Of a stretch of 36,617 nt of DNA, positions 19,155 through 25,369 are shown piece after piece (position 1 is the stretch's first letter; every line of letters begins with the position of its first letter). The translations under genes were made by a program, and so were the position numbers. Origin of the DNA: Flavobacterium sp. (GTDB taxonomy: Bacteria; Bacteroidota; Bacteroidia; Flavobacteriales; Flavobacteriaceae). The stretch covers positions 1 through 36,617 of the forward strand of contig JANXVF010000017.1 in NCBI GenBank assembly GCA_025351785.1. The letters are read 5' to 3'. The notes under the pieces were generated by a model. The model searched no databases. It saw nothing but the letters and a program-made list of their open reading frames with translations, and was not told where the DNA came from.

Positions 19155-19922
19155 ATGAAGAAAATTTTTAGTATCATTATAATTATTTTGCTTTTCATTT
19201 CGTGTGAAAAACCTAGCGAGTGTTTCGAATCGACTGGGGAAATAGTTACTCGTGACTACCCAGTTGTGGGTTTCATGCCAACAGACTCTATTAAACGAAT
19301 AACTGTTAACAGAGGAATTGAATTAGTCATAACCGAAGGTCCTATTTTTAAAGTTTCGATTAAATCTGGGAGTAATTTAATTGATAACATTGAGGTTTTA
19401 AAAGTTGGAACAAATTTGATACTCAACGATAATACAAAATGCAATTGGTTGCGCCAATATGGACAAACAATTGTATATGTAACCACACCAAAATTAGAAG
19501 AAATTTATTCGAAAACTGACAGAAATATTAGTTCAAACGGCGTTTTGACATTTCCGACTTTAAAACTTTTTGCATTAGATGAAAACGGCGATTTTACTCC
19601 CGGAGCAGGAACTGGCGATTTTTTTGTTACGGTAAATAATTCAGAATTAAATGTTGAAACTAATAATGTAGCTCGATTTTATTTGTCAGGCTTCGTAACT
19701 ACTGCATCGTTTAATTTTTATGCTGGAGATAGTCGTATCGAAGCTCCAAATTTGACTGTTCAAAATATTGCTGTATACCACAGAGGATCAAACGATATGA
19801 TTTTAAAACCAATGTTAAGCATATCTGGGAAAATGGTGAGTACGGGAAATATTATTTTAAAAAATAATCCGCCTATTGTAACGGTTCAAGAATTATATCA
19901 AGGTCATGTTATTTATAACTAG
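19155..19922 (+). CDS. head-GIN/DUF2807-type putative auto-transporter adhesin lipoprotein
   Basis: Start chosen at ATG 19155 (MKKIFSIIIIILLFISC), because this puts the lipobox Cys at residue 17. The longer frame from 19122 would overlap the previous gene and bury the signal. About 255 residues. After the lipoprotein signal comes a beta-helix-like domain with VNRGIELVITEG, VKVGTNL-like strands and NNSELNVETNN, as in DUF2807 (head GIN domain). The function is unknown and surface exposure is likely. It follows the deacylase gene by 11 bp and ends just before a bidirectional terminator. Confidence 0.7.
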   Translation: MKKIFSIIIIILLFISCEKPSECFESTGEIVTRDYPVVGFMPTDSIKRITVNRGIELVITEGPIFKVSIKSGSNLIDNIEVLKVGTNLILNDNTKCNWLRQYGQTIVYVTTPKLEEIYSKTDRNISSNGVLTFPTLKLFALDENGDFTPGAGTGDFFVTVNNSELNVETNNVARFYLSGFVTTASFNFYAGDSRIEAPNLTVQNIAVYHRGSNDMILKPMLSISGKMVSTGNIILKNNPPIVTVQELYQGHVIYN

Positions 19923-19927
19923 AGTTT

Positions 19928-19956
19928 AAAAATAGGCTACAAATACCTATTTTTTT
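19928..19956. terminator. bidirectional terminator between the head-GIN gene and gldA
   Basis: The stem AAAAATAGG/CCTATTTTT with a 9-base loop has A and T tracts on both sides. Its right arm covers the stop codon of gldA (minus strand). Confidence 0.75.
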
Positions 19957-20846
19957 GTCATTTCCCGAAACAAAACTTCCAAATTTTTACTTTTCTGGTT
20001 CAGTTGCAATGTTTTCATACCGTTGTCATGTGCAAAATCGAAAACTGCAGGTCTCATGTCTTTGGTAGTTTCAAATGTTAATTCCCAAGTCATATCGAAT
20101 GTATTTTTATACGATTTAATATTTGGGATCCTCTTGATGGCTTCCTCCTCAATTTTATAGTCAAATTCCACTTCAATAATTTGCTCTTTATTTTCAGAAA
20201 TTAAGGAGTCTAAACGTTTGTCGGTTACAATTTTTCCTTCATTTATAATTATTACACGATCACAAATTGCCTCTACTTCTTGCATGATGTGTGTCGATAG
20301 AAATACAGTTTTATCACTTCCAATATTTCGAATCAATTCTCTTATTTCTACAAGTTGATTTGGGTCTAAACCTGTTGTAGGCTCATCAAGAATCAACACA
20401 GTTGGGTTATGAAGTAAGGCTGTTGCTAAACCTACACGTTGTCGATATCCTTTTGATAATTGACTTATTTTTTTGTGACTCTCGGGCGATAATCCTGTTA
20501 AAACAATAACCTCTTCGATTCTGGCTTTCGAAATTTTGTATACAGAGGCATTAAATTCTAAATATTCTCTTACATATAAATCGAGATACAACGGGTTGTG
20601 TTCGGCTAAATATCCTACAGAAAGTTGCACTGCTTTTGGGTTTGTAATTACATCATTTTCATTTATCAACGCAGTACCAGAATCTGCTGTGATGTAGGTT
20701 GTTAATATTTTCATTAACGTTGATTTTCCTGCACCATTTGGACCCAAAAAACCTACTATTTCGCCTTTTTTTACAGAAAAAGAAACATTGTCAAGTGCTT
20801 TTTGAGCACCATAACTTTTAGAAATATTTTTAACTTCTATTGACAT
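19947..20846 (-). CDS. gldA: gliding-motility-associated ABC transporter ATP-binding subunit GldA
   Basis: 299 residues. The ATPase motifs are all intact: Walker A GPNGAGKST (35-43), signature LSKGYRQRVG (130-139), Walker B with D-loop LILDEPTTGLDP (151-162) and switch H186. After the ATPase core comes a C-terminal domain of about 80 residues typical of GldA. It works with membrane subunits GldF and GldG, which are not in this window. GldA-F-G is required for gliding in Flavobacterium johnsoniae although it is absent from some gliders. Transcribed alone on the minus strand. Confidence 0.88.
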   Translation of the reverse strand: MSIEVKNISKSYGAQKALDNVSFSVKKGEIVGFLGPNGAGKSTLMKILTTYITADSGTALINENDVITNPKAVQLSVGYLAEHNPLYLDLYVREYLEFNASVYKISKARIEEVIVLTGLSPESHKKISQLSKGYRQRVGLATALLHNPTVLILDEPTTGLDPNQLVEIRELIRNIGSDKTVFLSTHIMQEVEAICDRVIIINEGKIVTDKRLDSLISENKEQIIEVEFDYKIEEEAIKRIPNIKSYKNTFDMTWELTFETTKDMRPAVFDFAHDNGMKTLQLNQKSKNLEVLFREMTKK

Positions 20847-20863
20847 GGTTAAAGTAATTTTAG

Positions 20864-20871
20864 CAAATGTA
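20864..20871 (-). promoter_or_regulatory. -7 promoter box for gldA
   Basis: On the minus strand the sequence reads TACATTTG, matching TAnnTTTG, 17 bp upstream of the gldA start. No clear TTG is seen at -33. Confidence 0.45.
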
Positions 20872-21056
20872 GTAATTTATATAAAAACTTTATCTATCTG
20901 TATTTTTAACAGTTTTATATCTACAAAAAAGGTTCTGAAATTTTTATTGTATTTGTGTTGGTAACACAATTTTTTTTTAAAGAAGCAAGATGCGAAATAC
21001 AGTAAGCGATTGATAAAATTTGAATTATAAACAATTAAATATAAAATAAAAAACAA

Positions 21057-21064
21057 TAATTTTG
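21057..21064 (+). promoter_or_regulatory. -7 promoter box for the DAHP synthase/chorismate mutase gene
   Basis: TAATTTTG matches TAnnTTTG, 16 bp before ATG 21081. The remaining gap to gldA (20872-21056) is AT-rich with no further structure that I can see. Confidence 0.45.
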
Positions 21065-21080
21065 CAAAAGACAAAAAAGT

Positions 21081-22166
21081 ATGAATATTACAACAGAAAA
21101 CAGAAAATGGTTAGACGATTTTAAGCTAACACACCCTTTAGTAATTGCTGGACCATGTAGTGCCGAAACCGAAGATCAAGTTTTAAAAATTGCACACGAA
21201 TTAAAAAATTCGGATGTGAGTATTTTTCGAGCAGGAATTTGGAAACCACGAACCCGTCCTGGTGGTTTTGAAGGCGTTGGCGCAATAGGATTAAAATGGT
21301 TACAAAAAGCTAAAGCCGAAACTGGCTTGCTTATGGCAATAGAAGTAGCAAATGCAACACATGTTAAATTGGCCATAGAACACGATATAGATGTGCTTTG
21401 GATAGGAGCTCGAACAACCGTAAATCCGTTTGCCGTTCAGGAAATAGCTGATGCTTTAAAGAATACTGATAAAATTGTATTAATAAAAAATCCTGTAAAT
21501 CCAGATTTGTCACTTTGGATAGGTGGAATCGAACGATTGTATAATGCCGGAATCAAAAATTTAGGTGCTGTACACAGAGGGTTTTCGACATATGAAAAAA
21601 CAAAATATAGAAATATACCCGAGTGGCAAATTGCCATTGAGTTACAAAGTCGTTTTCCTAATTTGCCACTAATTTGCGATCCTTCGCACATTACAGGTCG
21701 TAGAGATATGATTCAAGAAGTTTCGCAACAAGCACTCGATTTAAACTATGACGGACTTATTATAGAAACGCATACCGACCCCGACAATGCCTGGAGTGAT
21801 GCCGCACAGCAAGTTACGCCAACAGTTTTAAAACAAATTTTTATAGCGCTAAAAGTTAAACAGCAAACTACCGAAGAAGACGATTATAACACTGATATGA
21901 TAAAACTTAGGGCAAATATTGATATTGCCGATAGTAAATTATTAGAAATATTAGGCAATAGGATGAAGGTGGCAGAGCAAATAGGTGCCTTAAAAAAAGC
22001 TAAAAATGTAGCTGTACTTCAAAACAAGCGTTGGAACGAAATTTTAGGAAAAATGATACTTGAAGGAGAAGATAAAGGATTGAGTGAAGAATTTATTTTA
22101 AAAATTTTTAAAGCGATTCACCAAGAGAGCATAAGCCATCAGGAGAAAATTATTAACCAATTGTGA
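21081..22166 (+). CDS. bifunctional DAHP synthase / chorismate mutase
   Basis: 361 residues. Residues about 1-255 are the class I beta/KDO8P-like DAHP synthase: VIAGPCSAETEDQ, FRAGIWKPRTRPGGFEG, LLMAIEVANATH, WIGARTTVNPF, IKNPVNPDLSLW and ICDPSHITGRRD. Residues about 265-355 are an AroQ-type chorismate mutase (MIKLRANIDIADSKLLEILG, RMKVAEQIGALKK, IHQESISHQ). The protein catalyses the first step of the shikimate pathway and the branch toward phenylalanine/tyrosine, and the fused mutase usually gives prephenate feedback control. It sits near aroA, another shikimate gene, at 28968. Confidence 0.93.
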   Translation: MNITTENRKWLDDFKLTHPLVIAGPCSAETEDQVLKIAHELKNSDVSIFRAGIWKPRTRPGGFEGVGAIGLKWLQKAKAETGLLMAIEVANATHVKLAIEHDIDVLWIGARTTVNPFAVQEIADALKNTDKIVLIKNPVNPDLSLWIGGIERLYNAGIKNLGAVHRGFSTYEKTKYRNIPEWQIAIELQSRFPNLPLICDPSHITGRRDMIQEVSQQALDLNYDGLIIETHTDPDNAWSDAAQQVTPTVLKQIFIALKVKQQTTEEDDYNTDMIKLRANIDIADSKLLEILGNRMKVAEQIGALKKAKNVAVLQNKRWNEILGKMILEGEDKGLSEEFILKIFKAIHQESISHQEKIINQL

Positions 22167-22237
22167 TTTGTAAATTGTAAATTAGAAAATACTACTTTTG
22201 CGTTTCATAACTTATAATTCATAATTCACAACTTATT
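22161..22237 (+). repeat. two 7-bp-period arrays around the rsgA promoter
   Basis: 22161-22188 reads as TTGTGAT, TTGTAAA, TTGTAAA, TTAGAAA. 22203-22237 reads as TTTCATA, ACTTATA, ATTCATA, ATTCACA, ACTTATT and runs exactly up to the TTG start codon. Between them lies TACTTTTG (22193-22200), a match to TAnnTTTG with a TTG at 22168, so the second array would be the entire rsgA leader. Confidence 0.7.
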
Positions 22238-23215
22238 TTGACAGGAATCGTTTATAAATCTACCGGAAGCTGGTATACTGTAAAATCTGACGCTGGCGAT
22301 TTTATGGAATGTCGCATCAAAGGAAAATTCCGCATCAAAGGGATTAAAAGTACAAACCCAATTGCAGTAGGAGATGTTGTAGATTATGAAATTGACGAAA
22401 ATTCTGATGCACGAACGGGATCTATAAATGCTATTCATAACAGGAAAAATTATATCGTTCGCAAATCGGTTAATCTTTCACATCAAATGCATATTATTGC
22501 CTCAAATATTGATCGTGTTTTTTTGTTAATCACCGTTCACAACCCGCCAACAACCTTTAATTTTATTGATCGATTTTTAGTTACTGCCGAAGCCTATCAT
22601 ATAGAAACTGTATTAGTATTTAATAAAATTGATACGTTAGATACCGCTACACAAAATGAGCAACTATTTATGCAACACGTTTATCAAGAAATTGGATATA
22701 CATGTTTGCGCGTTTCTGCTACTCAAAATACGGGGATAGAAGAATTAAAAGCACTGATGACAAACAAAACTACGATGTTTTCTGGGCATTCTGGTGTAGG
22801 AAAATCAACTTTGGTCAACGCATTAGAGCCCAGTTTACATTTAAAAACCAAAACCATTTCTGAACAAAGCATGCAAGGGCAACACACTACAACTTTTGCA
22901 GAAATGTATGATTTATCTTTTGGAGCAAAAATTATTGACACTCCGGGAATTAAAGGTTTCGGGATTGTAGATATGGAAAAAGAGGAAATAAGTGGCTATT
23001 TTCCCGAATTTTTCAAGTTGAAAGATCAGTGCAAATTCAATAATTGTTTGCACAAAGAAGAGCCACATTGCGCCATAAAAAAAGCATTAGAAAAAGACAA
23101 AATTTCGTGGACACGATACAACAGCTATCTAAAAATTCTTGAAGGCGACGAAGATCATTATAGAACCGATATTTACAATGACGATCGAATTGCAAGTGAT
23201 GATAGTAGGAAATAA
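22238..23215 (+). CDS. rsgA: ribosome small-subunit-dependent GTPase A
   Basis: 325 residues. The start is TTG at 22238 (MTGIVYKSTGSWYTV); the first in-frame ATG is 22 codons on and would cut into the OB fold. The protein is a circularly permuted GTPase: OB-fold (1-75), then NKID (129-132), then GHSGVGKST (183-191) and DTPG (234-237). A C-terminal zinc knuckle follows (C265, C270, H272, C278). RsgA helps late maturation of the 30S subunit. The gene is followed at once by a REP palindrome and dtd. Confidence 0.95.
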   Translation: MTGIVYKSTGSWYTVKSDAGDFMECRIKGKFRIKGIKSTNPIAVGDVVDYEIDENSDARTGSINAIHNRKNYIVRKSVNLSHQMHIIASNIDRVFLLITVHNPPTTFNFIDRFLVTAEAYHIETVLVFNKIDTLDTATQNEQLFMQHVYQEIGYTCLRVSATQNTGIEELKALMTNKTTMFSGHSGVGKSTLVNALEPSLHLKTKTISEQSMQGQHTTTFAEMYDLSFGAKIIDTPGIKGFGIVDMEKEEISGYFPEFFKLKDQCKFNNCLHKEEPHCAIKKALEKDKISWTRYNSYLKILEGDEDHYRTDIYNDDRIASDDSRK

Positions 23216-23222
23216 GCCAAAG

Positions 23223-23262
23223 CCAATCAGGGTTTAAAACCCTGATTGGGTTAAAAGAGTTA
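23223..23262 (+). repeat. REP palindrome in the rsgA-dtd gap
   Basis: Perfect 13-bp arms CCAATCAGGGTTT/AAACCCTGATTGG with a 1-base loop, followed by the tail GTTAAAAGAGTTA. The same tail follows the REP inside the restriction enzyme gene (27532-27544), so palindrome plus tail appears to be one element. Confidence 0.85.
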
Positions 23263-23269
23263 AAAGCTA

Positions 23270-23758
23270 ATGAAAGCCGTAATCCAAAGAGTAACATCTG
23301 CATCAGTAACAATAAAAAATCAAGTTGTTGCTTCAATTAATTCGGGATTGTTAATTTTAATAGGAATTGAAGACACTGATTCTCAAGACGATATTATTTG
23401 GTTAACCTCAAAAATTGCCAATCTTCGCATTTTTGCAAACCCCTCCCCAGACCTCCCCAAAGGAGAGGGAGCAAAAAGCAATGTAATGAATTTGTCATTA
23501 AAAAACATTGATGGCGATGTTATTATTGTAAGTCAATTTACACTTCATGCTCAAACCAAAAAAGGAAATCGACCATCATATATAAAAGCCGCAAAACCAG
23601 AAATTGCCATCCCAATTTACAAAAATTTTGTTTCTCAAATGGAATTAGAAATTAGTGAAAAAAAAGTGCATACCGGACAATTTGGTGCCGATATGAAAGT
23701 AGCACTTGTAAATGATGGTCCAGTCACTATAATTATTGATACAAAAAATAAGGGTTAA
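23270..23758 (+). CDS. dtd: D-aminoacyl-tRNA deacylase
   Basis: 162 residues. The enzyme frees tRNA from D-amino acids and glycine mischarged on tRNA-Ala. MKAVIQRVTSASVTI, SQFTLHAQTKKGNRPS (residues about 86-101) and TGQFGADMKVALVNDGPVTI are the family's signatures, including the active-site SQFTL and the cross-subunit NDGP (Gly-cisPro-type) region. Typical DTD has about 145-150 residues. The extra length lies at about 57-68 (NPSPDLPKGEGA), exactly where the DNA carries a CCTCCCC/GGAGAGGG repeat element. The catalytic segments are intact, so the enzyme may still work. Confidence 0.93.
   Translation: MKAVIQRVTSASVTIKNQVVASINSGLLILIGIEDTDSQDDIIWLTSKIANLRIFANPSPDLPKGEGAKSNVMNLSLKNIDGDVIIVSQFTLHAQTKKGNRPSYIKAAKPEIAIPIYKNFVSQMELEISEKKVHTGQFGADMKVALVNDGPVTIIIDTKNKG
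23439..23472 (+). repeat. CCTCCCC/GGAGAGGG element inside dtd
   Basis: ACCCCTCCCCAGACCTCCCC is followed by AAAGGAGAGGGAGC. It is a pyrimidine-rich arm and its purine-rich near complement, a GC-rich island in AT-rich coding sequence. I recall this sequence as a common intergenic repeat in Flavobacterium. It encodes residues about 57-68 in frame. Confidence 0.75.
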
Positions 23759-23843
23759 CAAGTTTTTAAATAACCTATTTTGAAAGTATTTTGCATATTT
23801 TAAAAGTATTTTAATTAATAATTCATACTTTTATTAAAATTTA

Positions 23844-23867
23844 GTGCAAATGATATTATATTTGCAC
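23844..23867 (+). promoter_or_regulatory. promoter with overlapping operator-like inverted repeat, antitoxin gene
   Basis: GTGCAAAT (23844-23851) and ATTTGCAC (23860-23867) are perfect 8-bp inverted arms around 8 bases. The right arm overlaps the -7 box TATATTTG (23857-23864). Binding here would block transcription of the toxin-antitoxin pair, as expected for autoregulation. The binding protein is not known. Confidence 0.65.
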
Positions 23868-23921
23868 TCCCTAATTAGTTTATGTTTTTGTAAATCAACA
23901 TTTTAACTATTTTAAAAAAAT

Positions 23922-24518
23922 ATGACAATCAACAACAAATATTCACGTAGCCAAATAGATAAACTAGGGAATGGTTTGATTTATTTGATAGAAAAAATGG
24001 GATTTCTACCAAAAACAAGTTTATTGAAACTTGTTTATATTTTAGATGAATATTCTGTGAAAAAACGTGGTTTTCCAATGTTTAATTTGCAATATGAAAT
24101 CTGGAAATATGGTCCAGTTTGTCAAGATTTGTATATAGAGTTTAATGATGGAGCTTCTCTTTTAAAAGATTATATTAAATCTGAAGTGATAAACAATGCA
24201 ACTCACGTTTCTCCAATAAATAGTTTTAATGATGATGAGTTTTCAGATTCTGATATAGCTATTTTTGATGAAATTGTATCTACTTTTTCAGGGAAAAACA
24301 CAAATTATCTAGTTGACTATACGCATCAAAAAAATTCTCTTTGGTATACTACAGCTAAAAAGAAAGGAGTTTTAGAGGATCTTTTAAATGAAAAAATAAA
24401 TTCAACAGATATCAAAATTGATTTTGCTGATTTGGTTTCTCATGATGAAAATAAATTAGCTTTTTATAATGATCACTTAGAGTTTTTGAATTTTACAGCA
24501 TCTTTAAATCAACAGTAA
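23922..24518 (+). CDS. Panacea-domain (DUF4065, SocA/PanA-like) antitoxin
   Basis: 198 residues. The Panacea core is clear: LLKLVYILDEYSVKKRGFPM, then YEIWKYGPVCQDLYIEF. Panacea proteins act as antitoxins to many unrelated toxins and usually neutralise them directly. The next gene starts 2 bp after this stop codon, which is the classic arrangement of a toxin-antitoxin pair. The inverted repeat over its promoter suggests autoregulation. Because the partner gene is broken (see next entry), this may now be an orphan antitoxin. Confidence 0.82.
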   Translation: MTINNKYSRSQIDKLGNGLIYLIEKMGFLPKTSLLKLVYILDEYSVKKRGFPMFNLQYEIWKYGPVCQDLYIEFNDGASLLKDYIKSEVINNATHVSPINSFNDDEFSDSDIAIFDEIVSTFSGKNTNYLVDYTHQKNSLWYTTAKKKGVLEDLLNEKINSTDIKIDFADLVSHDENKLAFYNDHLEFLNFTASLNQQ

Positions 24519-24520
24519 AG

Positions 24521-24964
24521 ATGTTCGAGAAAGGAAATCTATATTATTTTAAAGATTACATTTTCAAAAACGGAAACGAACCTAAAAACAAATTCTTTTT
24601 AGTTTTAAAAACTATCGACAAAGGTTTTATTGCTGCAATACTACCCACCAAAGTTGAATCGTTACCTTCAAATATTGAAAAAAGTCATGGTTGTATTTCT
24701 TTTCCTGAAAAGTGTATCTGCTGTTACTAAATCCCAAAAGATATTGTTGTGACTGATAAACAATTTTCTTTTCAATTAGATACTTACCTCTATGCTCAAC
24801 ATGTTTTTGATGAAACAGAAACTAATTTACTCTCTACCTATCAAATTGAAGATATTGAATTTAAAGGAAAATTAATAGATAAAGAATTTGATAAAATTAT
24901 TCATTGTTTTTCAAATTCAACATTACTTCCAAGAAAATTTAGAAAAAACCACTTCAAATTATAA
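24521..24964 (+). pseudogene. partner toxin gene interrupted by an in-frame TAA
   Basis: The frame from ATG 24521 runs 69 codons to TAA at 24728-24730. It then continues in the same frame without another stop to 24964 (IPKDIVVTDKQF, LDTYLYAQHVFDE, FKGKLIDKEFDKII). Both halves read as one about 147-residue protein, so a single nonsense change is the simplest explanation. The first half (KGNLYYFKDYIFKNG, PKNKFFLVLK) loosely recalls PemK/MazF-type mRNA interferases; that assignment is weak. A GTG at 24749 could restart translation. Sequencing error or readthrough are alternatives. Confidence 0.6.
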
Positions 24965-25058
24965 TTCCTATTTCAATTTAAAATGCTTCTTTAAAACTGT
25001 GTTCTTTTTTTACAGAACACAATTATAACAAAACCATATCAAAAAAATAATAAAAACC

Positions 25059-25288
25059 CCATGCATGGCGTTGATTATACCATGGATGGGGTAAATTAGG
25101 CCATGCATGGCGTAGTACAACCTATAATTTGGGGTTCCCAACGCCAAATTTTGGGTTCATGACGCCAAATTTGGCAAACTACAACCTATAATTTGAGTTT
25201 CTCGACCCCAAACTTGGAGTTCATAACGCCATACTTGGGTTAAACAACTCCAAACTTGGGTTACACAACGCCAAACTTGGGGTTTTTA
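25059..25288 (+). repeat. array of about eleven 21-bp units with palindromic CC-N6-GG cores
   Basis: Unit starts lie at 25059, 25080, 25101, 25119-25121, 25141, 25162, 25183, 25205, 25226, 25247 and 25268, so the period is 21 with two 22-bp units. Cores include CCATGCATGG (twice, perfect palindrome), CCATGGATGG, CCAAATTTGG (perfect palindrome), CCATACTTGG and CCAAACTTGG (three times). The rest of the 405-bp gap (24965-25369) holds only AT-rich sequence before the array and the promoter of the restriction enzyme after it. There is no cas gene, and 21-bp head-to-tail units without distinct spacers do not fit CRISPR. Confidence 0.85.
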
Positions 25289-25354
25289 AGGTTTTACAGT
25301 AATTGTTTAAACCCCGAAACCCAAAACCCGCCACCAAAATTTCACAATTATTTT

Positions 25355-25362
25355 TATATTTG
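25355..25362 (+). promoter_or_regulatory. -7 promoter box for the restriction-modification gene
   Basis: TATATTTG matches TAnnTTTG only 7 bp before ATG 25370. A start about 7 bases downstream would give a leaderless or nearly leaderless mRNA. It also rules out the upstream in-frame TTG at 25256, which lies in the repeat array. Confidence 0.5.
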
Positions 25363-25369
25363 TATCACT

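Noticed and set aside
22226..22438. Minus-strand frame opposite the start of rsgA
   Set aside because: It is fully antisense to a conserved gene, with no promoter or family resemblance.
24728..24730. Programmed readthrough or recoding of the TAA in the toxin gene
   Set aside because: TAA is the normal stop of many genes here, and no stimulatory structure is evident after it. A nonsense mutation is simpler.
25059..25288. The 21-bp array as a CRISPR
   Set aside because: Units are head-to-tail with no unique spacers, are degenerate, and there are no cas genes.
25256..25369. TTG 25256 as the start of the restriction enzyme
   Set aside because: The extension is encoded by the repeat array and lies upstream of the promoter box. 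The frame stays open partly because 21 is a multiple of 3.
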